64,000 nucleotides of DNA from Sphingomonadales bacterium (GCA_016720115.1 JADJXT010000001.1:124001-188000); one strand, 5' to 3'; shown: positions 26,549 to 36,535, counted from the first letter of the stretch. Translations and numbers: made by a program. The notes: generated by a model from the letters alone, not told the origin.

Positions 26549-29500
26549 CTATTCAGCGGCGATATCGAACCGCACCTCTGCCAGCCAGCCATCGAGCGCG
26601 TCGATTACCAGCGGCTTGCGGAATATCCGAAGCCCCAGCGCCTGCGCGCGCCCTTCATAGTATTCGGGGCGCGCCGCCGTAACCAGCGCGACCCGCAGCA
26701 GCGGCTGGATGACCAATAGCTGTTCGCCCAACGCTATCCCATCCATCCCCGGCCCGAGGTTGAAATCGACCAGCGCGATATCGTAACTGCCCTGATCAGC
26801 CAGCACCAAAGCCGCCCTGGCATCCGAGGCAATATCGACCCGGTGCCCCAAGGGCTGCAGATAGTTGAACAGCGCATCGCAATTGGCCGGATCATCGTCG
26901 ACGACAAGGATGGCATGCGCCTTCGCAGGCCCACCTGTCGGCTTTGCCGCAGCCGGGATTTCCGGCACTTCGCAATTTGAACGGCGCACCGAGATGCTGA
27001 ACCGGCTGCCCCTTCCCAGCCTTGAGCGGAGCGAGATCCGCGCGCCGAGCAGTCTGGCCGTGCGCTCCACAATCGCCAGCCCCAGCCCGATGCCGACATC
27101 GCCCGAATTGGAAAGCCTCTCAAATTCGCGAAAAATCGCGCCATGCTTGTCGTCGGGGATACCCGGCCCGCTGTCGATCACATCGATCCGCGCATCACCT
27201 GCACGCCGCCTGACGCCGATGACGATACCGCCCGCGTCGGTGTAGCGGATGGCGTTCGACAGGAAGTTCTGGATGGCCGAGCGCAACAGACCGACATCGC
27301 TTTCAACCGTCGCATCGCCCGGCCCGATGCGGATCGCCAGCCCCTTTTCATGGGCCAGCGGCGCCATGGTTTCAGCAAGTTCGACGATCAATGGTCGCAG
27401 GCGGAACGGCTCCACCTTCGGCGTAATTCCGCCCGCATCCAGCTTTGAAATGTCCAGCAGCGAGCGCAGCAGCGTTTCCGCCGATTCAATCGAGCGATCG
27501 AGTTTCTGCAGCAACGCCATTTGCGCATCAGCACTGCCGCGCCGCAACGCCGCCGAGAACAGGCGGGCTGCGTGCAGCGGCTGCAAAAGATCGTGGCTGG
27601 CAGCGGCAAGGAAGCGGGTCTTTTCCGCATCGGCGTCGGCCAGCGCAAGATTGGCCGCGCTCAGTTCGCTGGTCCGTTCCTCAACCCGGTGTTCGAGTTC
27701 CACGCGCGCCTTTTCGACTTCGGCAAGCGCCTGCGCCTCCGCCGTAACATCGGTAAAGCACATGACATAGCCGCCACTCGGCATCGGGCCACCCACGGTC
27801 TTGAGCACCCGGCCGTCAGGGCGGACGCGTTCGAAACTGTGCGGCTGCCCGCGCCGCATATGGCCCAGCCGTTTTTCGACATGCGAATCGACTTCCCCCG
27901 GCCCGCATTCGCCACGTTCCGCATTGTAGCGGATAAGATTGGCAACCGGCGTGCCGACATGCACCATGCCGGGCGGGTAATCGAAAAGTTCAAGATAGCG
28001 GCTGTTCCACGCGACGATATTGAGGTCGCGATCTATGACGCTGACGCCCGGATCGATATTCTCCAGCGTTGCCGCCAAAAGCCCTTTCGAAAAGCGCAGG
28101 CTTTGGCCGGTATCGTCCAGCAGCCGCGCAACTTCGGCATGGGTCAGTTCGGAGCCGTGCAAGGCAGAGCTTAAAAATGCGCGGGCAGAGGGCAGCCCGA
28201 CGACGCCTGCGATCAGCCGCTCGGCCTTGCGCGCTGTGGCCCTGTCGATCGGCTCGGACGGGCCGGTTTTTCCGAAAGCACTGTCTGCCACCTCGGCACC
28301 GACAAAGCGGGCGACCAGGGTTTTCAATTCGCCGATGGTAGCCACGGCACCGGTTTCGGACTGAACCTCGCGAAACAGCGAAGGCAGCGCAGCGGGTTGC
28401 ACCCGACGCATCGTGACCAGCGAAAAGACTGCCAGATTGGCGCCAAGGCTCCACAATGTCCCGTGGCTGATCGGGCTCAACCCGTCGATCCCCAGCAGGG
28501 CAACCGGATTCAGCATCGTTCCGGCCATGCGATCCAGCATCGCGGGCGGCAACACCTGCGGCATGGCCAATGTATAGCACCATAGCAGCAAACCGACACC
28601 GAGGCCTGCCTTGGCGGCGAGCGCATCACGGTTGGCACCATATACGGCAAGAATCAGGATGGGTGCGAACTGCGCCATCGCCGCAAAGGCAACCAGTCCG
28701 ATCGAGGCGAGCCGCTGGCTGTCCTGGATGGCCAGCGCCCAGATCAGCGCGGAGCCCATGATGGCGATGATCGTCGCGCGGCGGACCATGAGCAGAACCC
28801 GGCCCAGTTCGCCTTCCTTGGCAAAATGCCGGTTGCGCAAAAGCGAAGGCGCAAACAGATCGTTTGAAACCATCGTTGCCAGCGCAATGGTTTCCACAAC
28901 CACCATCGCAGTCGCCGCCGAAAAGCCGCCAAGGAACACGATCAGCGCCAGGCCGTCCAGCCCCTGGGCAATGGGCAGTTCAAGCACGAAAGTGTCGGGG
29001 CGGATGCCACCGGGCAGAATGGCAAGACCGGCTGCCGAAATGGGCAGCACGACCAGCAACGTCAGCACCATATAGCCAATGAATGGCCAACGCGCGCGGC
29101 GGATGTCGTCCCCCGAACGTGCCTCGATTACCGTGACGTAAAACTGCCGGGGCAGGCAGAAAATTGCCGCCATCGAAAGCATTGTGATGACAAAGAAATC
29201 CGCGTCCACATGCGTCGGTGCGAAATTGGCGGAAAGATGGTCGAACGCCGGGCGGACCCGCGCCCCATCCAGACTGGCAAGCAACAGGATGGCCAGCGCC
29301 CCGGCGATCAGCAAAGCCCCCAGCTTGAAGAATGATTCAAACCCGACCGCAAAAAGCACTGCATCGTTGCGGCTTGCCGGATCGTAGCGGCGTGTGCCGT
29401 AGACAATGGCAAAAAGCGCGAGGCCCAACGCGGCGAATGCCATGGTGGGGTTCTGTACGCCTTCACCCGAAATCATCCCGAAGGTGGTGCTCAATGATCG

Positions 29501-29896
29501 CAATTGCAGGGCCAGATAGGGTATGCTGCCCAGCAGCGCGAGAATGGTGACCATCGCAGCGACACCGCGGCTGTTTCCGAACCGGCCGCCGATAAAATCC
29601 GACAGCGAATTTGCACCTTCGGCCTTGAAAGCATCGACCAGCTTTTTCAGGAAGTTATGGCCGAACAAATAGACGATGATTGGCCCCAGATAGATGGGCA
29701 GATACGACCAGCCATCGGTGACGGCGCTGCCCACCGCGCCATAATAGGTCCAGCTTGTACAATAGACCGCAATCGCGAGGGCATAGGCCGATGGCCGGAG
29801 CCGCTGGAACAGCGGTTTGCCACCCGAACGATCCGCCCAGGACGCAAAGGCAAACAGCGCGAGCGCATAGGATAGTGCCACAAATAATGGCAGCAT
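26549..29896 (-). CDS. crbS: Sodium:solute symporter-hybrid histidine kinase (CrbS-like)
   Basis: 1115-residue sensor. The first ~500 residues form a multi-helix SLC5/SSS-type domain (YCTSWTYYGAVGSAVTDGWSYLPIYLGP; FLGGFSAATAMVVVETIALATMVSNDL). A PAS domain follows (ENIDPGVSVIDRDLNIVAWNSRYLELF), then HisKA with the phospho-acceptor His in AAASHDLLQPLHAAR near residue 768, an HATPase with DSGPGIPDDKHGAIF and GIGLGLAIV, and a C-terminal receiver with Asp in ALVDFNLGPGMDG. This is the CrbS architecture. ATG 29896 starts the first helix (MLPLFVALSYALALFAF), and the longer frame adds a polar leader. It faces the crbR gene tail-to-tail with a 16-base gap, so regulator and kinase are on separate transcripts. 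Confidence 0.9.
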   Translation of the reverse strand: MLPLFVALSYALALFAFASWADRSGGKPLFQRLRPSAYALAIAVYCTSWTYYGAVGSAVTDGWSYLPIYLGPIIVYLFGHNFLKKLVDAFKAEGANSLSDFIGGRFGNSRGVAAMVTILALLGSIPYLALQLRSLSTTFGMISGEGVQNPTMAFAALGLALFAIVYGTRRYDPASRNDAVLFAVGFESFFKLGALLIAGALAILLLASLDGARVRPAFDHLSANFAPTHVDADFFVITMLSMAAIFCLPRQFYVTVIEARSGDDIRRARWPFIGYMVLTLLVVLPISAAGLAILPGGIRPDTFVLELPIAQGLDGLALIVFLGGFSAATAMVVVETIALATMVSNDLFAPSLLRNRHFAKEGELGRVLLMVRRATIIAIMGSALIWALAIQDSQRLASIGLVAFAAMAQFAPILILAVYGANRDALAAKAGLGVGLLLWCYTLAMPQVLPPAMLDRMAGTMLNPVALLGIDGLSPISHGTLWSLGANLAVFSLVTMRRVQPAALPSLFREVQSETGAVATIGELKTLVARFVGAEVADSAFGKTGPSEPIDRATARKAERLIAGVVGLPSARAFLSSALHGSELTHAEVARLLDDTGQSLRFSKGLLAATLENIDPGVSVIDRDLNIVAWNSRYLELFDYPPGMVHVGTPVANLIRYNAERGECGPGEVDSHVEKRLGHMRRGQPHSFERVRPDGRVLKTVGGPMPSGGYVMCFTDVTAEAQALAEVEKARVELEHRVEERTSELSAANLALADADAEKTRFLAAASHDLLQPLHAARLFSAALRRGSADAQMALLQKLDRSIESAETLLRSLLDISKLDAGGITPKVEPFRLRPLIVELAETMAPLAHEKGLAIRIGPGDATVESDVGLLRSAIQNFLSNAIRYTDAGGIVIGVRRRAGDARIDVIDSGPGIPDDKHGAIFREFERLSNSGDVGIGLGLAIVERTARLLGARISLRSRLGRGSRFSISVRRSNCEVPEIPAAAKPTGGPAKAHAILVVDDDPANCDALFNYLQPLGHRVDIASDARAALVLADQGSYDIALVDFNLGPGMDGIALGEQLLVIQPLLRVALVTAARPEYYEGRAQALGLRIFRKPLVIDALDGWLAEVRFDIAAE

Positions 29897-30025
29897 CGCC
29901 GTTCGGTCCTCCCCTCCGCAGCGCCAGGCGCCGCCCCCCAGACGCCGCCCCGTGGCGATCATGCGCGCACAAGCGCCGCAGATCAACAGATTCGCGACGG
30001 CCGCATCGGCCGCCTTGCGTCCGGA

Positions 30026-31012
30026 TCAGGGCAGGATGATGGTCGACCCCGTTGTCTTGCGCGCTTCAAGGTCGCGATGCGCCTGGGCGATATCTTCGAG
30101 CCGGTAACGCTGGCCGATCGAAACGCTGATCGCGCCGCTGGCCAGCATGGCAAACATCCGCGCGCAGCCCGCAGCGCCTTCGGCGGGATCGCGGTAATAA
30201 TCGTAAAGGCCGGGGCGCGTCACGAACAGCGAGCCTTTCGCCGCCAGTTGCCCCAGCGCAACCCCGGTGACCGGGCCGCTGGCATTGCCATAGCTGACGA
30301 TCAACCCGCGCCGCGCCACCGAATCGAGCGAGGCGGCCCATGTATCCTTTCCGACACCATCGAACGCGACGCGCACGCCCTGCCCGCCCGTCAGGCCGCG
30401 CACCTTTGGCGCCACCTCTTCGGTGCCGTAGAGGATCACATGGTCGGCCCCGGCCTCTTTTGCGAGGGCGGCTTTCTCCGCGGTGCTGACCGTGCCGATC
30501 ACCTGCGCACCGACCGCTTTCAGCCATTGCACCAGCATCAAACCGACACCACCTGCGGCGGCGTGCACCAGCACCGCTTCGCCAAGCCTCACCTGCGCGC
30601 AGCGCTCGACAAGAAATTCGACGGTGCAGCCCTTGAGCAGGGCCGCAGCAGCAAGTTCGTCCGAAATATCATCGGGCGTTTTGAGCAACGCCGCAGCCGG
30701 GACGTTGCGGGCGGTGCAATAGGCACCGCGCTCGGGCCCGAAGGTGCAAACGCGGTCGCCAATCGAAAAACCCGCAACCCCTTCGCCCACCGCTTCGACC
30801 ACGCCTGCCGCCTCGACGCCCAGCCCGCTGGGCAATTCGATCGGATAAAGGCCGCTGCGATGATAGGTGTCGATGAAGTTCAGGCCGATGGCCGTGTTGC
30901 GCATCCGCACCTCTCCGGGTGCCGGTGGCAGCATCACCACATCTTCCAGTTCGATGGCTTCGGGGCCGCCAAAGGTGCGAATAACCGCTCGGCGGGCATT
31001 ATCGGATGGCAT
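30026..31012 (-). CDS. qor: NADPH:quinone oxidoreductase (zeta-crystallin type)
   Basis: 328-residue zinc-free medium-chain dehydrogenase/reductase. The GroES-like N-terminal part (GLNFIDTYHRSGLYPIELPSGLGVEAAGVV) is the quinone oxidoreductase signature. The NADPH-binding Rossmann motif is AAAGGVGLMLVQWLKAVGA. It lacks the Cys/His zinc ligands of alcohol dehydrogenases. ATG 31012 has AAGAAGGAG upstream; the longer frame to 31078 is not supported. It reduces quinones by one electron in characterised members. It is divergent from the serine hydrolase gene. Confidence 0.93.
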   Translation of the reverse strand: MPSDNARRAVIRTFGGPEAIELEDVVMLPPAPGEVRMRNTAIGLNFIDTYHRSGLYPIELPSGLGVEAAGVVEAVGEGVAGFSIGDRVCTFGPERGAYCTARNVPAAALLKTPDDISDELAAAALLKGCTVEFLVERCAQVRLGEAVLVHAAAGGVGLMLVQWLKAVGAQVIGTVSTAEKAALAKEAGADHVILYGTEEVAPKVRGLTGGQGVRVAFDGVGKDTWAASLDSVARRGLIVSYGNASGPVTGVALGQLAAKGSLFVTRPGLYDYYRDPAEGAAGCARMFAMLASGAISVSIGQRYRLEDIAQAHRDLEARKTTGSTIILP

Positions 31013-31114
31013 GGGGCAAACTCCTTCTTTTTTCAGACTATGGACAGTCCTGCCAGCGGGCAACCGGTAAAGCAGCATGCTTGACCCATGGCGCAGCCGC
31101 GCTAGCTTGCCGCC

Positions 31115-32602
31115 ATGAACAGATCAGCTTTCCATGCAGCCTTGTTGGCGCTCGCCTCTGCCGCAGTTTCAACCCCCGCTTTCGCCGCCGTTCCGGCCAC
31201 AGAGCAGGACACCGATTTCGCGGTGCTCGATGGCAGTTTCGCCAAATGGATGGACGAAGCGCATGTGCCCGGCCTTGTCTGGGGCATCGTCAAGGACGGC
31301 AAGCTGGTCCATGTGAAGGCGATGGGTGTGCAGGAACTGGATGCGCGCAGCCCGGTTACACCCGACACCGCCTTTCGCATCGCTTCGATGACCAAGGCCT
31401 TCACCGGCTACTCGATCCTCAAACTGCGCGACGAAGGCCGTTTGCGGCTCGACGATCCGGTAGGCAAATATGTTCCGCAAACCAAAGGCTGGGCCGAGGG
31501 AATAACCGTTGGCGATCTGCTGCATCACACCGCAGGTTTCGTGACCGACGACCCGTGGGGAGACAGGCAGCAACCCCTGCCCGAGGCCGAATTCACCCGG
31601 ATGCTGGAAAATGGCGTGCCTTTTTCGACCGCGCCTGGCACGCGATATGAATATTCCAATTTCGGTTATGCCCTGCTGGGCCGCATCGTCACCAATGTGT
31701 CAAAACAGGATTATGCCAGCCGCGTCGATGCAACGGTGCTGAAACCGCTGGGCATGGCATCGACCCGTTATGAAGTCCGCAATGTGCCCGCAGGGAAGCT
31801 CGCTATGGGCTATCGTTGGGAGAATGACGCCTGGTCGCCCGAACCGGTAATGCCGCATGGCGCCTTCGGAGCGATGGGCGGGCTCGTCACCACAGGAAAC
31901 GATTATGCAAAATGGGTCGGGTTCCTGCTTTCGGCATGGCCTGCCAGCGAGAGCGAAGCCGCAAACCGCAAAACCGTCCGCGCGATGCAATATGGCGGCG
32001 GCATGCTGCATGGCCGCCGTCGTCCCGGTCGCGAAGGCGATAGCTGCCGACTGTCGGCGATCTATGGTGCTGGGCTGGTGGCAGCGAACGATTGCGTGCT
32101 GGGCAATGTGCTTTTCCATGGCGGCGGGTTTCCCGGCTATGGCAGCCATGTTCTGCTGATGCCCGAGGCAGGCGTGGGCATCTTTGCGCTGACCAACCGG
32201 ACCTATGCCGGGCCGACCGCGCCGGTCTGGGATGCGGCCACGGCCCTGTCCCGCTCCGGCTATGTCGTCAACCGCCCGGTGCCTGCAACCCCCGCCCTCG
32301 ACACGGCTTACGCAGCCGCGAAACGCATTTGGGCGGCGGGCGGCGTCGAAGGCGAAGGGCGGTTTCTGGCAATGAACTTTGCCATGGACCGCAGCGACGC
32401 CAACTGGCGGACATATCTGGCAGGCCTGTCTGCCAAAAGCGGAGGGTGCGACAGCAACGCCACCTTGATCGCAACCGGCAACCTCTCGGGGCGATTTAGC
32501 TGGGTGTGCGCCAAAGGAACGATCGAAGGCAATGTGTTGCTGGCACCCACGCCGACTCCGCAAATCCAGGCGCTCGGTTTTCAGCTGACGCCAAAGCCCT
32601 GA
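31115..32602 (+). CDS. Secreted serine hydrolase (class C beta-lactamase family)
   Basis: 495-residue protein with a Sec signal peptide (MNRSAFHAALLALASAAVST, cleaved near PAFA). The beta-lactamase/D-alanyl-D-alanine carboxypeptidase fold is shown by SMTK (catalytic Ser and Lys; RIASMTKAFTGYSILKL), YSN (YEYSNFGYALLG) and HGG in place of KTG (FHGGGFPGYG). Such S12-type proteins include esterases, D-aminopeptidases and penicillin-recognising enzymes; being named after beta-lactamase does not imply resistance. The last ~100 residues form an extra C-terminal domain with two Cys (GGCDSNATLI, FSWVCAKG), perhaps a disulfide-bonded lipocalin-like piece. Confidence 0.88.
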   Translation: MNRSAFHAALLALASAAVSTPAFAAVPATEQDTDFAVLDGSFAKWMDEAHVPGLVWGIVKDGKLVHVKAMGVQELDARSPVTPDTAFRIASMTKAFTGYSILKLRDEGRLRLDDPVGKYVPQTKGWAEGITVGDLLHHTAGFVTDDPWGDRQQPLPEAEFTRMLENGVPFSTAPGTRYEYSNFGYALLGRIVTNVSKQDYASRVDATVLKPLGMASTRYEVRNVPAGKLAMGYRWENDAWSPEPVMPHGAFGAMGGLVTTGNDYAKWVGFLLSAWPASESEAANRKTVRAMQYGGGMLHGRRRPGREGDSCRLSAIYGAGLVAANDCVLGNVLFHGGGFPGYGSHVLLMPEAGVGIFALTNRTYAGPTAPVWDAATALSRSGYVVNRPVPATPALDTAYAAAKRIWAAGGVEGEGRFLAMNFAMDRSDANWRTYLAGLSAKSGGCDSNATLIATGNLSGRFSWVCAKGTIEGNVLLAPTPTPQIQALGFQLTPKP

Positions 32603-32662
32603 AGCCACGCCGTCGACGCCAGCCTATCGACTCTGGCCGCAGGCATCGGCATAGGGGCGTCG

Positions 32663-33712
32663 ATGACCAATGATATCCTCACCCGAATCGAGGGCCATGC
32701 AGGCATAATCAGCCTCAACCGCCCTGGCGCGATCCATGCGCTGACGCTCGACATGGTGCATGCGATGACCGCCGCGCTGGTCAAATGGAAGAAGAGCGCG
32801 AAGGTCAAATGCGTGATCATCGACCATGCCGAGGGGCGCGGTTTCTGTGCAGGCGGCGACATCGCCTTCCTGCGCATTTCGGCGCTCAACGACAATGGCG
32901 AGAGCGGGCGCAAATTCTTCCACGACGAATATCAGCTCAACCATCTGCTGTTCACTTATCCCAAGCCGGTGGTCGCCTTCATGGACGGGATCACGATGGG
33001 TGGCGGCGTGGGCATCAGCCAGCCTGCGCGGTTCCGCGTTGCGACCGAGAATAGCCGTTTTGCCATGCCCGAAACCGGCATCGGCCTTTTCCCCGATGTC
33101 GGTGGCGGCTGGTATCTGTCGCGGCTGGAAGGCCGGGTCGGGCAGTTCCTCGCGTTGACCGGTGCCCGGCTGGATGGCGCGGAATGCCTGGAGCTTGGGC
33201 TTGCGACCCATTATCTCTCCGCCGAAGCCCTTGCCGAAGCCAAGGCGCGCATTGCACAGGAAGATGTCGAACGCATCGACGGCCTGCTGGGCACCTTGTC
33301 GGCCAAGGCCCCGGAGGCCCGCATCGTCGGCAACCTGTTTGACATCAACCGCCATTTCGCTTCGAACCGTTATGAGGATATCCTCGCCAGCCTTGATGCC
33401 GATGGCAGCGGCTGGGCGATGAGGGAGCTGGCAATCTTGCGCGGCAAATCGCCGCAGACCTGCAAGGTCGCGCTCCGCCAGCTCGCGACCAGCGCGGGCC
33501 TTGATGATTTTGCCGACAATATGGCGATGGAATATCGCATCGGCAGCCGCGTTCTCATCCGCCCCGATTTTGCCGAGGGCGTGCGCGCGGTCATCGTCGA
33601 CAAGGACAATGATCCCAAATGGAACCCGGCAACGGCAGAAGGCGTAAGCGAGGAACTGCTCGACGCCATCTTCGCACCCTTGCCTGCCAATGAAGAATGG
33701 AAGCCCCTATGA
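32663..33712 (+). CDS. 3-hydroxyisobutyryl-CoA hydrolase
   Basis: 349-residue crotonase-fold protein. The length and the block PETGIGLFPDVGGGWYLSRLEGRVGQFLALTGARL distinguish HIBCH-type hydrolases from plain hydratases. The oxyanion-hole segment is GRGFCAGGDIAFL. HIBCH cleaves 3-hydroxyisobutyryl-CoA in valine breakdown. Its stop overlaps the start of the enoyl-CoA hydratase (ATGA), and both activities act in succession in the valine pathway, which supports the call. MTNDILTRIEGHAG is the start chosen. Confidence 0.92.
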   Translation: MTNDILTRIEGHAGIISLNRPGAIHALTLDMVHAMTAALVKWKKSAKVKCVIIDHAEGRGFCAGGDIAFLRISALNDNGESGRKFFHDEYQLNHLLFTYPKPVVAFMDGITMGGGVGISQPARFRVATENSRFAMPETGIGLFPDVGGGWYLSRLEGRVGQFLALTGARLDGAECLELGLATHYLSAEALAEAKARIAQEDVERIDGLLGTLSAKAPEARIVGNLFDINRHFASNRYEDILASLDADGSGWAMRELAILRGKSPQTCKVALRQLATSAGLDDFADNMAMEYRIGSRVLIRPDFAEGVRAVIVDKDNDPKWNPATAEGVSEELLDAIFAPLPANEEWKPL

Positions 33713-34497
33713 CCAGCCAGAGCGCGAGTTACGAAACCATCCTTGTCGAACAAAAGGGTGCCGTCACCCTGATTACGCTCAATCGCCCACAGGCACTGAA
33801 CGCATTGAACAGCCAGGTGCTGGCCGACCTGACCGATGCCTTTGCAAAATTCGACGCCGACGACAGCCAGCGTTGTGCCGTCCTGACGGGCAGCGAAAAG
33901 GCCTTTGCCGCGGGCGCGGATATCAAGGAAATGTCGGCCCAAAGCTTCGCCGATATGTATGGCAGCAATTTCTTTGCCGGTTATGACCGCGTTACCGCGA
34001 CGCGCAAACCGTGGATCGCTGCGGTGGCCGGTTGGGCACTTGGCGGCGGCTGCGAACTGGCGATGATGGCCGATTTCATCATCGCAGGCGACAATGCAAA
34101 ATTCGGCCAGCCCGAAATCAAGCTGGCGGTCACCCCCGGCATGGGCGGATCGCAACGGCTGACCCGTGCGGTGGGCAAGGCAAAGGCGATGGAAATGTGC
34201 CTCACCGGGCGCAATATGGATGCTGCCGAAGCCGAAGCATCGGGGCTGGCGGCACGCGTTGTGCCTGCGGCCGATCTCGTCGCCGAAGCCTTGAAGACCG
34301 CCGAAACCATCGCCTCGATGGCCCCGCTCGCCGCCATCGCGGCCAAGGAAATGGTCAACGCGGCGTTTGAAACCACGTTGCAGCAGGGCGTCGTCTTCGA
34401 ACGCCGCCTGTTCCACGGCCTGTTCGGCAGCGCCGACCAGAAGGAAGGCATGGCCGCCTTCGTCGAAAAGCGCCCCGGCAACTGGACCGGGAAATAA
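33709..34497 (+). CDS. Enoyl-CoA hydratase
   Basis: 262-residue crotonase. The motifs KAFAAGADIKEM (oxyanion hole), the catalytic-Glu region AVAGWALGGGCELAMMAD, and FGQPEIKLAVTPGMGGSQRL with the second Glu are intact, so hydration of 2-enoyl-CoA is expected. It is translationally coupled to the 3-hydroxyisobutyryl-CoA hydrolase; the ATG at 33709 overlaps its stop, and the longer frame at 33697 is unlikely. Methacrylyl-CoA (valine pathway) or short fatty enoyl-CoAs are likely substrates. Confidence 0.92.
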   Translation: MTSQSASYETILVEQKGAVTLITLNRPQALNALNSQVLADLTDAFAKFDADDSQRCAVLTGSEKAFAAGADIKEMSAQSFADMYGSNFFAGYDRVTATRKPWIAAVAGWALGGGCELAMMADFIIAGDNAKFGQPEIKLAVTPGMGGSQRLTRAVGKAKAMEMCLTGRNMDAAEAEASGLAARVVPAADLVAEALKTAETIASMAPLAAIAAKEMVNAAFETTLQQGVVFERRLFHGLFGSADQKEGMAAFVEKRPGNWTGK

Positions 34498-34566
34498 GAC
34501 AGCGCAGGGCGATTATGCGCGCAGGGCTTGTCTTACGCCCCGCACGCTGGTAATCGCCCGCCCGTC

Positions 34567-34642
34567 GCCGCTTTAGCTCAGTCGGTAGAGCACATCATTC
34601 GTAATGATGGGGTCACGTGTTCGAGTCACGTAAGCGGCACCA
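34567..34642 (+). tRNA. tRNA-Thr (CGT), integration site
   Basis: Acceptor GCCGCTT pairs with AAGCGGC, the anticodon arm is CATCA-TTCGTAA-TGATG with anticodon CGT, the T arm is ACGTG-TTCGAGT-CACGT, and an encoded CCA follows discriminator A. The 3' part from 34616 is the left attachment site of the island. The tRNA remains complete, as expected when an element brings its own copy of the 3' end. Confidence 0.96.
34616..34636 (+). other. attL (3' end of tRNA-Thr)
   Basis: 21 bases identical to 60945-60965, spanning the T-loop (TTCGAGT) through the acceptor stem. Typical core site for DUF4102-type integrases. Confidence 0.85.
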
Positions 34643-34769
34643 TTTCCCCATACATCGCCGTTCGCCAATGGTTGCAAAAGCTACGGAAATATAACATAGA
34701 TTTCCTTGGCTCATTCGCATTTGGTCGCCCGTGTCCGTCAGCAGTCAGGCACATTTGGGGGCTCTTTTT

Positions 34770-34804
34770 GGGGGCCTTTTGGTTCATTCTTTTGAAAGGC
34801 CCCC
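34770..34804. promoter_or_regulatory. Inverted repeat directly upstream of the integrase start
   Basis: GGGGGCCTTT (34770-34779) pairs with AAAGGCCCCC (34795-34804), ending 4 bases before the ATG. As RNA it would hide the ribosome-binding region; as DNA it could bind integrase for autoregulation. A degenerate relative of it precedes the second integrase stump. Confidence 0.5.
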
Positions 34805-34808
34805 AATC

Positions 34809-36014
34809 ATGCCGTTGACCGACACAGCGATCAAAGCCCTCCAGCCTCGGGAAAAGTCATACAAAGCTTCCGACGAAAAGGGTTTGTACTTAGAAGTCAC
34901 TCCCTCAGGCGGCCGTCTGTGGCGATACAAATATCGTACCCAGGATGGCCGTGAGAAGAAGTTGTCATTTGGTAGCTATCCCGAAGTGGGATTGAAGGAC
35001 GCTAGGGCGAAACGCGATGAAGCCAAGCGCTTGCTGGCGAATGGTATCGACCCAGCCGAAAAGAAGAGGCACGACAAGCACCAAGCCAAAATCGGGGCCG
35101 CCAACACTTTCAAATCTGTTGCCCTGGCTTTCATTGCCCGCAACCGAAGTGATGGCCTTGCAGACGCAACCGTAACAAAGCGCAAGTGGCTCCTCAAAAT
35201 TGTGGAGCGAAAAATCGGGCACCGTCCAATCGCAGATATTAAGCCCTTTGAAGTTCTTGAAGCGGTGAGGCCCTTCGAGACGGCGAAGAATCATGAGAAG
35301 GCCCACCGCGCTCTTCAGTTCATAGGGCAAGTGTTTCGTTTCGGTGTAGCCAATTTGTATCTCGAAACCGATCCGACACGGGATCTACGCGGCGCTCTGG
35401 CGAAACCCAAGCCAAAGCATTTTGGTGCAATATTGGAGCCTGAGGAAGCAGCCAAGTTGTTAAGAGCCATTGATGGCTACGAGGGTCTCCCGACAACACA
35501 GATAGCTCTGAAGCTGTCGCCACATCTATTCGTACGCCCTGGTGAACTGCGCCGCGCGGAATGGGATGAGATTGATTTTGAAAAAGCAATTTGGCGGATC
35601 AAGGCAGAGAAGATGAAGACTCGAGAAGAGCACGTGGTGCCGATGTCTACCCAAGTGATCTCGCTATTCAAGGAAGCTCATGCCATAACAGGACATGGCA
35701 AATATGTGTTCCCGTCCTTGCGCTCGGCCCAGTCGCCAATGTCCGAGAATACCGTCAATGCGGCAATCCGTCGAATGGGCTACACTGGCGATGAAATGAC
35801 AGCTCACGGCTTTCGAGCAATGGCCAGCACCCTGCTGAACCAATCAGACAAAAACTGGTCGCCGGATGCGGTCGAGAGGGCTCTCGCACACAAGGACAAA
35901 GATCGCGTTCGCGCTGCTTACAACCGGGGAACATACTGGGGAGAGCGGGTTGAAATGGCTCAATGGTGGAGCGATTATCTGGATGAGTTGAAGGCTAGAG
36001 TAACGGTTGGATAA
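34809..36014 (+). CDS. Tyrosine integrase (DUF4102, P4-like)
   Basis: 401-residue site-specific recombinase that catalyses insertion and excision at tRNA-Thr. The N-terminal DUF4102 arm-binding domain (about 1-85; KSYKASDEKGLYLEVTPSGG) precedes a core-binding domain (about 100-190) and the catalytic domain with Arg243 (FVRPGELRR), His333 and Arg336 (HGFRAM), His362 (LAHKDKD) and Tyr371 (AAYNRGTYW). All active residues are present, so the enzyme looks functional. ATG 34809 begins the family N terminus MPLTDTAIKAL; the frame upstream is open but overlaps the leader. A truncated relative lies at 61125-61664. Confidence 0.95.
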   Translation: MPLTDTAIKALQPREKSYKASDEKGLYLEVTPSGGRLWRYKYRTQDGREKKLSFGSYPEVGLKDARAKRDEAKRLLANGIDPAEKKRHDKHQAKIGAANTFKSVALAFIARNRSDGLADATVTKRKWLLKIVERKIGHRPIADIKPFEVLEAVRPFETAKNHEKAHRALQFIGQVFRFGVANLYLETDPTRDLRGALAKPKPKHFGAILEPEEAAKLLRAIDGYEGLPTTQIALKLSPHLFVRPGELRRAEWDEIDFEKAIWRIKAEKMKTREEHVVPMSTQVISLFKEAHAITGHGKYVFPSLRSAQSPMSENTVNAAIRRMGYTGDEMTAHGFRAMASTLLNQSDKNWSPDAVERALAHKDKDRVRAAYNRGTYWGERVEMAQWWSDYLDELKARVTVG

Positions 36015-36535
36015 ACAGGCAATTTCTAAACCCAAAAAGTGTCGACTTCTCAGTCATCTGCTGCCATCGGCGGCGCATGGATACACCCCTTAAGTTCGAC
36101 ATCTCTAATCAAATCCAATCAAAACTGGCAGAGCTGACTGAGTCGGCCAAGGATCATCTGAAAGCGAAGATGTTCAAGATCTGCAGTAGCGAGGAAGGCA
36201 CTCTAACTTTTTCAACTGCAATGAAAAACAAGGCCAATAGAGCAGCTGAGCGGCTTATACTGACGTTTGTCTCAGAGGCGGTTGAGCATGTGTCAGCGAT
36301 CTCTTCTTCCCCTCAGGCCTATCTGTTGATCCATAATTCGGTCTCCACTGCCATCTTAGATCTTGAGGACATTGTAGCGAGCGGAGGGTTTTTACTGACA
36401 TCACCCAATGTTTCCGAATCCATCAGCAACGACTTTGAACGAATCCGGGGGCGAATATTTCCTTCACTTGAACTCCATCGATCGAAATTTGCGACGTCAA
36501 AGCGCAGCACCGGTCGCCCCCCAGAGTCTGAATGG

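Noticed and set aside
34528..34818. 96-codon frame running through tRNA-Thr and the integrase leader
   Set aside because: It overlaps a complete tRNA and the att site; its residues are the tRNA read as codons.
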